Source: a virus
Reading direction: 5' to 3' (one strand)
DNA length: 23,293 nucleotides
Virus record (IMG/VR): IMGVR_UViG_3300021961_000655
Coordinates: 1-23,293 of that record
In this document: positions 8,462-15,436 of the stretch, in pieces
How the letters are laid out: each line of letters starts with the position of its first letter
How positions within the stretch are numbered: the stretch's first letter is position 1
The notes under the pieces: generated by a model
What the model was told of the DNA's origin: nothing
What the model saw: the letters and a program-made list of their open reading frames with translations, nothing else
The model's database searches: none
Translations under genes and position numbers: made by a program

Positions 8462-8661
8462 TGGCTAGACGTAATTCATCTACAGCACATCAAAGAATAG
8501 ATGATCACGAAAAGCTTTGCAGAATTATGCAGAAACAAACTTGTCAAAAAATAGAACAATTACATACAGAAATTAACAATATTAAAAGAATATTAGTTAT
8601 TTCTGCAGGATCGATAATTGGTGGTTTATTTACTATCGTTCTTATGCTATTACGACAATAG
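8461..8661 (+). CDS. Small one-helix membrane protein, holin/XhlA-like
   Basis: A 66-aa protein. Residues 10-43 form an amphipathic, probably coiled-coil segment (HEKLCRIMQKQTCQKIEQL). Residues 45-63 are a hydrophobic transmembrane helix (LVISAGSIIGGLFTIVLML), and it ends in LRQ. A soluble coiled coil followed by one C-terminal membrane helix is the plan of XhlA-type lysis proteins and of small holin-like phage proteins. The site at the end of the virion block fits a lysis role, although no endolysin is visible beside it. It overlaps its upstream neighbour by 1 nt, and its TAG overlaps the downstream GTG start. It could also be a virion membrane protein. Confidence 0.65.
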   Translation: MARRNSSTAHQRIDDHEKLCRIMQKQTCQKIEQLHTEINNIKRILVISAGSIIGGLFTIVLMLLRQ

Positions 8662-9371
8662 TGAAAATCATAAAAGAAAATAATTTATTTAAAATCGAAG
8701 ACTTCTCTAAAGTACAGAAGTATCCCTATAAACATTACAATCGTTTTGCAGACGAGACAGGAAGGAAATATTTAGTAGAGGAAAAGAAAGTTCCCTCTGT
8801 AACTACTATCCTATCCGCTACTCAGTCAGATGAAAAAAGACAAGGGTTGTTGCGATGGAGAAAAAAAGAAGGGGATGCAAAAGCAGAGCAGATATTAAGA
8901 GAAGCCACTAAACGTGGTACAGAAATGCATTATGTATTAGAGAACTATTTAAATGGACAAGTGTATTATAATGAATCTCCAGAGGGGGAGAGACCACGGA
9001 TCATGGCTCATACGATATTAGAGAATTTAACAGATCTTACAGAGGTTTGGGGAAATGAAGTTAGTCTGGCCTACGAGGATAAGTATGCCGGTACTACAGA
9101 CTGTGTAGCCTTGTACGGAGGTAAACCAACCATTGTAGATTTTAAACAGTCTAATAAACCTAAAAAGGAAGAATGGGTAGAGGACTATAAATATCAATTG
9201 GGAGCCTATTACTTAGCTCATGTGAAAAATTATGGTCCTATCGAGCAAGGTATCATATCCATATGTTGTAAAGATCTTACTTATCAGAGCTTCCTACTAA
9301 ATGAAGACAAACTAAAAGAATATTCAGATAAATTTCTACAGAGGGTAGAACAGTTTCAAAAATTGAAATAA
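8661..9371 (+). CDS. PD-(D/E)XK nuclease, RecB/Cas4-like
   Basis: A 236-aa predicted DNA exonuclease of the RecB/Cas4-like PD-(D/E)XK superfamily. Visible residues are H90 in GTEMHYVLENYL, E133 in WGNEVSLAY, D147 in YAGTTDCV, the D160-x-K162 pair in IVDFKQS, and the QxxxY helix Q179-Y183 in YQLGAYYLA. These give a complete metal-binding site. I see no four-cysteine Fe-S cluster, unlike true Cas4. It starts at GTG 8661, overlapping the previous stop, and the next in-frame ATG would delete the N-terminal third. Likely roles are recombination or end processing during replication, or host DNA breakdown; the neighbourhood contains no CRISPR genes. Confidence 0.85.
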   Translation: MKIIKENNLFKIEDFSKVQKYPYKHYNRFADETGRKYLVEEKKVPSVTTILSATQSDEKRQGLLRWRKKEGDAKAEQILREATKRGTEMHYVLENYLNGQVYYNESPEGERPRIMAHTILENLTDLTEVWGNEVSLAYEDKYAGTTDCVALYGGKPTIVDFKQSNKPKKEEWVEDYKYQLGAYYLAHVKNYGPIEQGIISICCKDLTYQSFLLNEDKLKEYSDKFLQRVEQFQKLK

Positions 9372-9380
9372 ACTTTTGAA

Positions 9381-10034
9381 ATGACAAAAGGAATTTTCAT
9401 AAACGAAGACGATCAAGATTGGGGTAGTTCTGGTATGAATAACGTAGAACAACCAAAAGAAGTTTTAGTTCATAAACATTTAATCATTAGAGCAGAGGCT
9501 ATTAACCCACCAATGCATGAACAGTACCTCAAAGATTGGTTATTTAATTTTATTGAATCTATTAAAATGAAAGTATTAATGGGTCCTTATGTTATTTATC
9601 ATAATGTTCCTGGTAATAGAGGAATTACAGGTGCGGCTATTATAGAAACATCACACATTGTGATGCATGTTTGGGATGAACCATCTCCAGCGTTAATGCA
9701 GTTTGATGTGTACTCTTGCGGTGAATTTGATGCTGAAACTATTTGTAAAAAAATACAAAAAGATTTTGATGTAGTAAAAATAGAATACAAATTTTTAGAT
9801 AGAGAAAATCAATTAAAAGATATTTCTGGTGGTTATCAAGTACATAAAGAAAGACTAAAAGATTTAATTATAAAAAACAATCAGATAAAAGAAAAAGAAA
9901 ATAAAGAAAAGTTATTATTAAGAAATAGAAAAGAAGTAGATATCAACAAAAATGGTCAAGGATACACTATTAAAGAAGGTCCTAATAAAGGAAAAGTTTT
10001 AGCCCATATACAGATTCCAACTAAATCATTATAA
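9381..10034 (+). CDS. speD: S-adenosylmethionine decarboxylase family protein (SpeD)
   Basis: A pyruvoyl-dependent decarboxylase of the prokaryotic SpeD family, normally making decarboxylated AdoMet for spermidine synthesis. The core, residues 28-140, begins VLVHKHLIIRAEA. In IIETSHIVMHVWDE, S91 aligns with the serine that becomes the pyruvoyl group and H96 with the processing histidine. C113 in DVYSCGEF matches the catalytic cysteine. The residue before the serine is Thr (T90), where well-known SpeD proteins have Glu. The protein is 217 aa, longer than the usual 120-140: residues about 150-217 form a Lys/Glu-rich helix and a short end domain (GYTIKEGPNKGKVLAHIQIP). No spermidine synthase gene is nearby. 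Some SpeD relatives decarboxylate ornithine or arginine instead, so the substrate is open. Confidence 0.9.
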   Translation: MTKGIFINEDDQDWGSSGMNNVEQPKEVLVHKHLIIRAEAINPPMHEQYLKDWLFNFIESIKMKVLMGPYVIYHNVPGNRGITGAAIIETSHIVMHVWDEPSPALMQFDVYSCGEFDAETICKKIQKDFDVVKIEYKFLDRENQLKDISGGYQVHKERLKDLIIKNNQIKEKENKEKLLLRNRKEVDINKNGQGYTIKEGPNKGKVLAHIQIPTKSL

Positions 10035-10049
10035 ATCATATATCTGTAC

Positions 10050-10079
10050 TTGATTTAAATACATTTATTATTATATACT
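10050..10079 (+). promoter_or_regulatory. Sigma70-like promoter for hsp20
   Basis: A -35 TTGATT (10050-10055) and -10 TATACT (10074-10079) are separated by 18 nt. They lie in the gap between speD and hsp20 and would give a leader of about 55 nt before ATG 10142. This lets hsp20 and the small genes behind it be transcribed apart from the virion operon. Confidence 0.6.
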
Positions 10080-10080
10080 A

Positions 10081-10141
10081 ACCATGGTGCAGCAATGTGG
10101 CTGGCCATATTAACTTGCTTAACTATAACAAGGAGTAATAT
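10081..10141 (+). promoter_or_regulatory. hsp20 leader with strong Shine-Dalgarno
   Basis: The leader is more GC-rich than its surroundings in its first 25 nt. It carries CAAGGAG at 10129-10135, a strong SD six nt before ATG 10142. A CTTG about 15 nt upstream can pair with the CAAG of the SD in a short stem of 4-5 bp. This would be only a weak thermosensor-like fold; no ROSE or four-U element is evident. Confidence 0.5.
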
Positions 10142-10549
10142 ATGACAAGTTTTGATTTAATTAATTACGTACACAAACAATTTTTTGATAAAGGATTGGA
10201 CATTTTTGATGGTGTTTTTGATTCTTGGTCAAAAGTAACTGGGTTTCCTTTTTGGAATGTTGTAAAATATTCTAAAGGTAAATACGGTTTAGAACTAGGA
10301 TTAGCTGGCTTCAAGAAAGAAAATGTTCTTGTAGAAGTTAACGATGGTGTTTTATCTATTGAAGGTAAAGTAGATAATTCAGCTGTAGACTATGTTCAAA
10401 AAGGTTTATCTACTAAATCTTTCTTTAAACAATTTTCATTACCCAATGAAGCAATTGTAGATGAAGCAAAGATGGAAGATGGAATGTTAAAAATACAGTT
10501 TGGTATTAAAGAAGTGGAAAAGACTTCTCAAAAGGTTGATATCAAATAA
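10142..10549 (+). CDS. Hsp20 / alpha-crystallin small heat-shock protein
   Basis: A 135-aa ATP-independent holdase that keeps unfolding proteins soluble. After an aromatic N-terminal arm (about 1-38, FFDKGLDIFDGVFDSW), the alpha-crystallin domain runs from about residue 40 to 127: YGLELGLAGFKKENVLVEV, DGVLSIEGK, then the A-x-x-x-G-x-L signature as AKMEDGMLKIQF. The C-terminal VDIK supplies an (I/V)-x-I-type tail motif. Length fits bacterial and cyanophage Hsp20. It has its own promoter and a strong SD. In phages such proteins probably help virion protein folding or protect infected-cell proteins (inference). No frameshift or missing core element is seen. Confidence 0.92.
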   Translation: MTSFDLINYVHKQFFDKGLDIFDGVFDSWSKVTGFPFWNVVKYSKGKYGLELGLAGFKKENVLVEVNDGVLSIEGKVDNSAVDYVQKGLSTKSFFKQFSLPNEAIVDEAKMEDGMLKIQFGIKEVEKTSQKVDIK

Positions 10550-10614
10550 TGTTTCCCTACACAGAAGAGGAACTTGAATTTATTAACAAATAAATTTCAT
10601 ACCTAGTCTTTTAT

Positions 10615-10664
10615 TGTCATCCTTCTTAGGTTACCATTTCGTTCTAACCAACGGGAGGATGACA
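10615..10664 (+). promoter_or_regulatory. Hairpin that buries the SD and start codon of the 47-aa gene
   Basis: TGTCATCCT (10615-10623) is a perfect 9-bp complement of AGGATGACA (10656-10664). The 3' arm contains most of the SD (GGGAGG, 10653-10658) and the A of the ATG at 10664. An inner stem GGTTA/TAACC (10629-10633 and 10645-10649) can extend the structure. In the folded state the ribosome site is closed, so the element could control translation. It lies 66 nt after the hsp20 stop. Confidence 0.65.
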
Positions 10665-10807
10665 TGCCAAAAAAGAAAGAAGAAACCTTAATGGACATAC
10701 TAGATAGAATAGAAGAGGATCTAGTAACTCTTAGAGATAAAGTTGAAGAAATGGAAGATCAGGAGGATTGTGATGACGATTCTTATGATGACGAGGACGA
10801 AGAATAA
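10664..10807 (+). CDS. Small acidic coiled-coil protein (47 aa)
   Basis: A 47-aa frame starting at ATG 10664, with GGAGG 5 nt upstream. Residues 5-33 are a heptad-like helix (TLMDILDRIEEDLVTLRDKV), and the last 15 residues are almost all Asp and Glu with one Cys and one Tyr. No family is recognised. Very acidic small phage proteins are sometimes DNA mimics or inhibitors of host DNA-binding proteins; that is only a possibility here. The strong SD and its sequestering hairpin support a real, regulated gene. It is cotranscribed with hsp20 or read from the hsp20 promoter. Confidence 0.65.
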   Translation: MPKKKEETLMDILDRIEEDLVTLRDKVEEMEDQEDCDDDSYDDEDEE

Positions 10808-10820
10808 CTACAAGGTAATA

Positions 10821-10901
10821 ATGAAACTAACACATACACAAATAGCATATATTGGATTAGGAATTGTAGCAGGTATTTGGATTCTTAATTTAATTCAGTA
10901 A
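10821..10901 (+). CDS. 26-aa single-helix membrane miniprotein
   Basis: A frame of 26 codons whose product is almost entirely one hydrophobic helix (IAYIGLGIVAGIWILNLIQ) after a short polar start, MKLTHTQ. An AAGG lies about 6 nt before the ATG. It begins 13 nt after the acidic gene and is followed directly by a strong terminator, which closes the operon. Function is unknown; it could be a small holin-like or membrane-anchor peptide. Its shortness keeps the call uncertain, but SD, spacing and composition agree. Confidence 0.5.
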   Translation: MKLTHTQIAYIGLGIVAGIWILNLIQ

Positions 10902-10909
10902 AGTAACTA

Positions 10910-10953
10910 GGGCAGTAGCTGTAGTACTAAAAGCTACTGCCCTTTTCTATTTT
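10910..10953 (+). terminator. Strong intrinsic terminator after the hsp20 operon
   Basis: GGGCAGTAGCT (10910-10920) pairs perfectly with AGCTACTGCCC (10932-10942), an 11-bp stem with an 11-nt loop, and is followed by TTTTCTATTTT. It ends + strand transcription before the convergent SNF2 gene. Confidence 0.9.
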
Positions 10954-10998
10954 GTTAACCACAACAAATAGAAGGAATAAAACCCAATTGTTTTATTC
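10947..10998. terminator. Two further hairpins between convergent operons
   Basis: CTATTTTGTT (10947-10956) pairs with AACAAATAG (10963-10971) with one bulge. GAATAAAAC (10975-10983) pairs perfectly with GTTTTATTC (10990-10998) across a 6-nt loop. The second lies 22 nt beyond the stop of the minus-strand helicase and is its best terminator candidate, although the following U run is poor. Confidence 0.45.
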
Positions 10999-11020
10999 AA
11001 ATGATAATATAATGATTTTT

Positions 11021-12448
11021 TTAATTAAGCCAAGTTTTAATTTCTTCACCCAAGGTCTCTCCAGATATGGTAAGTTTTTTATTGAGAGCATCTACAATTT
11101 TTTCATCTATTGTTTGTTTGGCTATTATATCAATGTAAACAACGTTCTTTTTTTGACCTATTCGGTGTGCTCTGTCTTCCGATTGAAGTCTCACTTCTAA
11201 GTTGTAATTATTAGAAAAATAAATAACATAACCAGCTTCAGTTAAAGTTAATCCATAACCTCCTACGGTTGGATTACCAATAAAGAAACGAACATTAGGA
11301 TCCGTTTGAAAGTCATGGCAAATCTTTTTACGACTATCTACAGAGGTTGCTCCATACATAGTAACACAACTATCTTTACCGTATTTTTTAGATATTTCAT
11401 AAGCAATGTCCTGTATGTTTTTAACATAGTTAGCCCAAATAATTGCTTTACCATTAATCTCATCTAACACTGTCATTAGTTCATCCATTTTTGGATTCTC
11501 TAATTCTTCTGTTTCTCCATTATCATTTTTTACAAAACCATTTGTAACTTGATGTAATCTTAATATTTCAGTTAGTTTGTTAGTAAAAGAAACAGTGCTA
11601 TCGTTTAATACAGCAAAGGCTTTTTGTTTTAATTTCTCGTACAATAATTCTTGTTTATTCTTTAACGTAACATATCTTTGCTCATATATTTTTTCTGGTA
11701 TATCTAAGCAATCTTCTTTTTTAATTCTGGTAGAAAAAGTTTTAATTTTATATTCTAGCTCATCTAAATTTTTATAAAATTTTGGTATCTGCACTTGTTG
11801 ATTGGCTCCTGTATAAATAGTATGCATCTCTGCATATCTCGCTCTAAAAGCATAAAACGAATCATATCCTAATAAAGTAGTGTCTAAAAATTTACATTGT
11901 GCATATAAATCTAAAGGTGATTTAGTAATCGGAGATCCTGTTAAGATCCTACGAACCACGGCCAACGGAGCAATCTTATGAATATGTTTAGTTCGTTTAG
12001 CTTTAGGATTTTTAATGGTAGTAGCTTCATCAATGATGACAGCACTTTTTTTATTAATATGTAAAAACAATAATGCATTTTCAAATCCATTTTTACTAGA
12101 TAGAGCTTCTACATTCATTAATAGAATAGAAAATGTATCTAATAATTTATGGTTAATGATATTAACTTTTTTTGTTTTCGTTAAATTCCAAACTTGTATG
12201 TATCTACTTACATCATCTGATAGATGAGTATTAATTTCTTTTTCCCACATGGCGTAAACAGATTTAGGAGCAATGATTAAAGCTGATTCGATTTTCTTTT
12301 CTTGATACAACATACCTAGATTATCTATGGTAGTTTTAGTTTTACCTGTACCCATGTCCATGAAAAAAGCCCAATTCACTTTATCTTTGCAATCTTTAAT
12401 AGCTTGTAGTTGATGTTCGTAAGGTTTTGTTTTAAATTTATAATCCAT
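11021..12448 (-). CDS. SNF2-type (SF2) helicase / ATPase
   Basis: A 475-aa SF2 helicase-like ATPase of the SNF2/RapA type, which moves on double-stranded DNA using ATP. Motifs: EHQ near residue 11, Walker A DMGTGKTKT (31-39), APKS motif Ia (60-63), Walker B IIDEATTIKN with DEAT at 140-143, motif III LTGSPITKSP (169-178), then GYGLTLTEA motif V, and motif VI QSEDRAHRIGQ (422-432) with the arginine finger. Length equals a bare motor core with no accessory domains. It is the only large gene on the minus strand and is flanked by divergent promoters at its head and terminators at its tail, so it is a separate transcription unit. It probably works in replication, recombination or restart. Confidence 0.9.
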   Translation of the reverse strand: MDYKFKTKPYEHQLQAIKDCKDKVNWAFFMDMGTGKTKTTIDNLGMLYQEKKIESALIIAPKSVYAMWEKEINTHLSDDVSRYIQVWNLTKTKKVNIINHKLLDTFSILLMNVEALSSKNGFENALLFLHINKKSAVIIDEATTIKNPKAKRTKHIHKIAPLAVVRRILTGSPITKSPLDLYAQCKFLDTTLLGYDSFYAFRARYAEMHTIYTGANQQVQIPKFYKNLDELEYKIKTFSTRIKKEDCLDIPEKIYEQRYVTLKNKQELLYEKLKQKAFAVLNDSTVSFTNKLTEILRLHQVTNGFVKNDNGETEELENPKMDELMTVLDEINGKAIIWANYVKNIQDIAYEISKKYGKDSCVTMYGATSVDSRKKICHDFQTDPNVRFFIGNPTVGGYGLTLTEAGYVIYFSNNYNLEVRLQSEDRAHRIGQKKNVVYIDIIAKQTIDEKIVDALNKKLTISGETLGEEIKTWLN

Positions 12449-12454
12449 AAAAAT

Positions 12455-12483
12455 CGTATATATTTAATTGTTGACTTCGTAAA
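12455..12483 (-). promoter_or_regulatory. Candidate promoter for the SNF2 gene
   Basis: On the minus strand, -35 TTTACG (12478-12483) and -10 TATACG (12455-12460) are 17 nt apart. Only 6 nt separate the -10 from ATG 12448, so the mRNA would have almost no leader. No SD is present. Confidence 0.45.
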
Positions 12484-12498
12484 GGAAATAATTATACG
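12471..12498 (+). promoter_or_regulatory. Promoter for the replication operon
   Basis: TTGACT (12471-12476) and TATACG (12493-12498) with a 16-nt spacer precede ATG 12507 by 8 nt. An AAGGA at 12482-12486 is too far from the ATG to serve as an SD. The promoter overlaps the opposing SNF2 promoter within a 58-nt intergenic gap. Confidence 0.6.
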
Positions 12499-12506
12499 TA
12501 TCAAAC

Positions 12507-13043
12507 ATGGATATCGAAAATATAAAAATAAGTGTAGATGACAAAGCTGTACATGGCATCGCCACTAAGTGTAATGAATTAACAGATTTACTAAGAGAAA
12601 TAGAAGGTAAAGAAAACGAATTGCTTATCTTGCAGAAAAAAGCAAAAGATCTTCAAGAGCGGGTCATTCCCGACTTGATGCACCAGGCAGGTGTTGATTC
12701 GATCGATCTAAGAGATGGTTCAAGGGTTGAGGTCAAACCTGCCTACTACGCTAAAATACCTACCGAAAGAGAGCAGGAAGCTTTTGATTGGCTAAGGCAA
12801 AACGGCAAAGACAGTTTAATTAAGAATACAGTTACTGCGTCCTTTGATAAAGGACAAGATAATTTAGTATCTCAATTAATCCAAGTCTGTGAAGAAAATG
12901 GTTTTAGTTATAATAAAAAACAAAAAGTAGAACCAATGACTTTAAAAGGTTTTGTCAGAGAACAGATTGAAGATGGGAAACAAATCCCTATGGATCTGTT
13001 TGGAGTATATATAGCAAACAAAACTAAAATAACTAACAAATAA
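12507..13043 (+). CDS. Conserved coiled-coil phage protein, first gene of the replication operon
   Basis: A 178-aa soluble protein. Residues 20-57 form a coiled coil (TDLLREIEGKENELLILQKK). A short beta element follows (GVDSIDLRDGSRVEVKP, 62-78), then a helical domain ending in MTLKGFVREQIEDGKQIPMD and LFGVYIANKTKI. I recall proteins with this TLKxxVREQ...LFGVY ending next to SSB-like genes in other phages, without a known function. It is 9 nt upstream of the SSB-like gene and heads the operon, so a role with SSB or the replisome is plausible. The start at 12507 is supported by the promoter position rather than by an SD. Confidence 0.75.
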   Translation: MDIENIKISVDDKAVHGIATKCNELTDLLREIEGKENELLILQKKAKDLQERVIPDLMHQAGVDSIDLRDGSRVEVKPAYYAKIPTEREQEAFDWLRQNGKDSLIKNTVTASFDKGQDNLVSQLIQVCEENGFSYNKKQKVEPMTLKGFVREQIEDGKQIPMDLFGVYIANKTKITNK

Positions 13044-13052
13044 GGAGAAACA

Positions 13053-13841
13053 ATGAGTAACGAACAAGTAAAAAACGAAGTAGTAAAGAAAGCAAAGTCA
13101 GAAGTTGCAGTATTAGATATTGAATCTTTTGGCGATCAAGGTTTTGAAAATCTTACATCAAAAGATTTAGCATTACCTTTTTTAAAAATACTAGGACAAC
13201 TATCTCCACAAGTAACTCAAGGAGATTCTAAATTCATTCCTGATGCTAGACCTGGTATGATTTATAATACAGTGACTAATCAATTATATGACGGTCAAAA
13301 AGGAATTAATGTGGTTCCTTGTTTTTATAAATTACAATATATAGAGTGGCAAGATAGAAAAGAGGGAACAGGTTCACCTGCAAATATTTATGAATCTGAT
13401 TCAGACATCTTATCTAAAACTACTAGAGATGACTTTAATAAAGACCGTTTAGAAAATGGAAACTATGTTGAAGAAACAGCATCTCATTATGTATTGATAT
13501 TAGATAAAGACATGCCAACGGAAACAGCATTAATTACTATGAAATCTACACAAAGAAAAAAATCTAAAAAGTGGAATTCAATGATGCAATCCATTAAAGA
13601 AAAGAAAAAAGATGGAAGTGGGTTTTACAAACCTGCGATGTTTACACAAGTATACAATCTTAAAACAGTTCTTGAAAAAAACTCTTTAGGATCTTGGTAT
13701 GGTTGGGACATTGAGCATGTAAGTAAAATTCCTAATAATTCTGTACTTCAAGCAGCTCATGATTTTTATAAGTCATGTTCGGGCGGTGAAGTGAAAGTTA
13801 AATACGATAATGAGGAAACAGCCGAAAAAGCTCCTTTCTAA
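13053..13841 (+). CDS. Probable single-stranded DNA-binding protein (phage SSB-like)
   Basis: A 262-aa protein whose core (LALPFLKILGQLSPQVTQGD, about 41-60, then RPGMIYNTVT and INVVPCFYKLQYIEW) resembles phage SSB-like proteins found beside replication genes. Between these lies a beta-rich central region. The C-terminus is acidic and ends in an aromatic residue (YDNEETAEKAPF), the same layout as the protein-interaction tails of T7 gp2.5 and bacterial SSBs. A basic loop (TQRKKSKKWNSMM) could contact DNA. There is a good SD (AGGAGA, 5 nt spacing). The gene overlaps the primase gene by 1 nt. The SSB assignment combines composition, tail and context; I cannot prove the OB fold from sequence alone. 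Confidence 0.65.
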   Translation: MSNEQVKNEVVKKAKSEVAVLDIESFGDQGFENLTSKDLALPFLKILGQLSPQVTQGDSKFIPDARPGMIYNTVTNQLYDGQKGINVVPCFYKLQYIEWQDRKEGTGSPANIYESDSDILSKTTRDDFNKDRLENGNYVEETASHYVLILDKDMPTETALITMKSTQRKKSKKWNSMMQSIKEKKKDGSGFYKPAMFTQVYNLKTVLEKNSLGSWYGWDIEHVSKIPNNSVLQAAHDFYKSCSGGEVKVKYDNEETAEKAPF

Positions 13842-15436
13842 TGCAATCACAGGTAACTTCCTTGGAACAGTTTCAAAAGCTGTTCCAAGGGTCTGAAACT
13901 TATTATGGCGAATCTAAACCTAAAGGAACTAAAAGACCTGATGGTAAAGATGAATATAAGTCTTGGATCAATCAACACCCTATTCAAAATTCTGATTGGT
14001 CTGATCATGTTAATGGCTCTAGGCATGTCGGTGTCGTTCCTATTCGTGATGATTCTACATGCTCATGGGGTGTCATAGACGTTGATAGATATAATCTAGA
14101 TCACATAACTCTTATTAAAATAATAAGAGAAAGAAAATATCCTTTAGTTCCTTATAGATCTAAATCTAACGGACTTCATTTAATTATCCATATAGATGGA
14201 ACTGTACCTGCAAAACTAATGAGAGAAAAATTGATTGAAATTGCAAGTGACTTAGGAGTCAAGGATGAAACAACTGATATATTTCCTGCACAAGATTATG
14301 TGGATCTTACTCCAGAGGATTGGAATGAAAAGAAAAAAGGAAATTTTGTAAACCTACCTTATCAAAAAGCAGCAAGAACTACTAGAATGGCTTTGTATGA
14401 TAATGGAATGGGAGTACCCTTTATTGATTTATATACCTACGTTCAAAAATTTATAGTGAAACCAGAGGATCTAAGTAAAATAAACACTGAGACAACAGAG
14501 GATCCTAAATTAAAAGATTATCCACCTTGTGTGCAAGGCTTTATTAAAAACAAAGTAAAAGAGGGACATGGAAGAAATGATGCTATGTTCAACTGCGCTG
14601 TTCTATGTAAAAAAATTAATCCAGACGAGCATGAATGGCCAGAACTATTTAGAGAAATTAATAAAATTGTAGGAGAACCTCCTTTATCTGGTAAAGAATT
14701 AAATACATTAATCAATCAACATAAAAAAAATGAATATGGTTTTAGATGTGGAACTTCTATTGCTAAGGCACATTGCGACCAAAGAAAATGTTTAACAAAA
14801 AAATATGGAATTAATAGAAACGAAAGTATGCCAGAGGTTGGTAAACTTATTAAATACAATGTCTATCCTGAACCATATTGGGTGCTTCCTGTTAATGGAG
14901 TTAATATTAAATTAGATAATAAAGAATTGTACTCACAAAGATTGTTTGCTGAGAAATTACAAACTGCAGATATTGTATGGAGAACATTAAAAGCATCTAA
15001 ACAATCACCTGACCCATGGTCTGATTTTAAAGACGAGTTAATTAAAAATAAAATTGATATGGAAGGATATGATGCACTAGCTGATAAGGATGATTTTTAT
15101 AATTCTAAAATGGTTCAATTTTTTGAAGACAGTGAACTACATGAATCTTTTGATCAAATTGATAATGGTTATTTGTGGTTAGATAATCAAGATCTTACGA
15201 AAGCAACAGAGCTTCGCTTTAAAATACAAACGTTTCAAAAGTTTATGAAGAAAATGGGAAGTAATTGGGGATATAAAGAATGTACTAATTTTTTACAGTC
15301 TGGAGGTGCCACACCTAGCAAGAAACATGATAATATACAGACAAGACATTGGAGAAGTCCTATGCCAAGAATTCAGCAGTATAAGAATAAAGAGGTGAGA
15401 CATGAAAAGAAATCAGCTCCATGGCAAGACAATTAA
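13841..15436 (+). CDS. Archaeo-eukaryotic (AEP/PrimPol-like) primase
   Basis: A 531-aa protein of the archaeo-eukaryotic primase superfamily. The catalytic core has the hhhDhD metal motif SWGVIDVDRY (D80, D82) and the SxxxGxH motif in YRSKSNGLHLIIHID (S107, G111, H113). D146 in ETTDIFPAQ is a candidate third acidic residue. A helical region follows with YPPCVQGFIK (C230), GHGRNDAMF and C303, C312, C317. These four Cys have the order and spacing expected of a zinc or PriL-like Fe-S domain; the metal is inferred. The C-terminal 180 aa are helical and unassigned. The start ATG overlaps the SSB-like stop (TAATG), and a strong hairpin lies 19 nt in. It should lay primers for the family-A polymerase. 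Confidence 0.8.
   Translation: MQSQVTSLEQFQKLFQGSETYYGESKPKGTKRPDGKDEYKSWINQHPIQNSDWSDHVNGSRHVGVVPIRDDSTCSWGVIDVDRYNLDHITLIKIIRERKYPLVPYRSKSNGLHLIIHIDGTVPAKLMREKLIEIASDLGVKDETTDIFPAQDYVDLTPEDWNEKKKGNFVNLPYQKAARTTRMALYDNGMGVPFIDLYTYVQKFIVKPEDLSKINTETTEDPKLKDYPPCVQGFIKNKVKEGHGRNDAMFNCAVLCKKINPDEHEWPELFREINKIVGEPPLSGKELNTLINQHKKNEYGFRCGTSIAKAHCDQRKCLTKKYGINRNESMPEVGKLIKYNVYPEPYWVLPVNGVNIKLDNKELYSQRLFAEKLQTADIVWRTLKASKQSPDPWSDFKDELIKNKIDMEGYDALADKDDFYNSKMVQFFEDSELHESFDQIDNGYLWLDNQDLTKATELRFKIQTFQKFMKKMGSNWGYKECTNFLQSGGATPSKKHDNIQTRHWRSPMPRIQQYKNKEVRHEKKSAPWQDN
13860..13890 (+). repeat. Perfect inverted repeat just inside the primase gene
   Basis: CCTTGGAACAG (13860-13870) and CTGTTCCAAGG (13880-13890) are exact 11-bp complements with a 9-nt spacer (tttcaaaag). 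The spacer can add two A-T pairs and a G-U pair. It is at codons 7-17 of the primase gene and has no U run after it, so it is not a terminator. It could be an operator, an RNA processing site or a translation brake. Confidence 0.85.
15392..15395 (+). promoter_or_regulatory. Shine-Dalgarno that fixes the UvrD-like start
   Basis: GAGG, within AGAGGTGAG, lies 6 nt before ATG 15402, inside the primase gene. It supports the start that overlaps the primase by 35 nt. Confidence 0.7.

Noticed and set aside
8661-9371. Reading the nuclease as a true Cas4 of a CRISPR system
   Set aside because: No four-cysteine Fe-S cluster, no other cas genes and no repeat-spacer array in the window.
10549-10593. 14-codon frame directly after hsp20 (TAATG overlap)
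   Set aside because: Too short to support, no SD of its own, no recognisable sequence.
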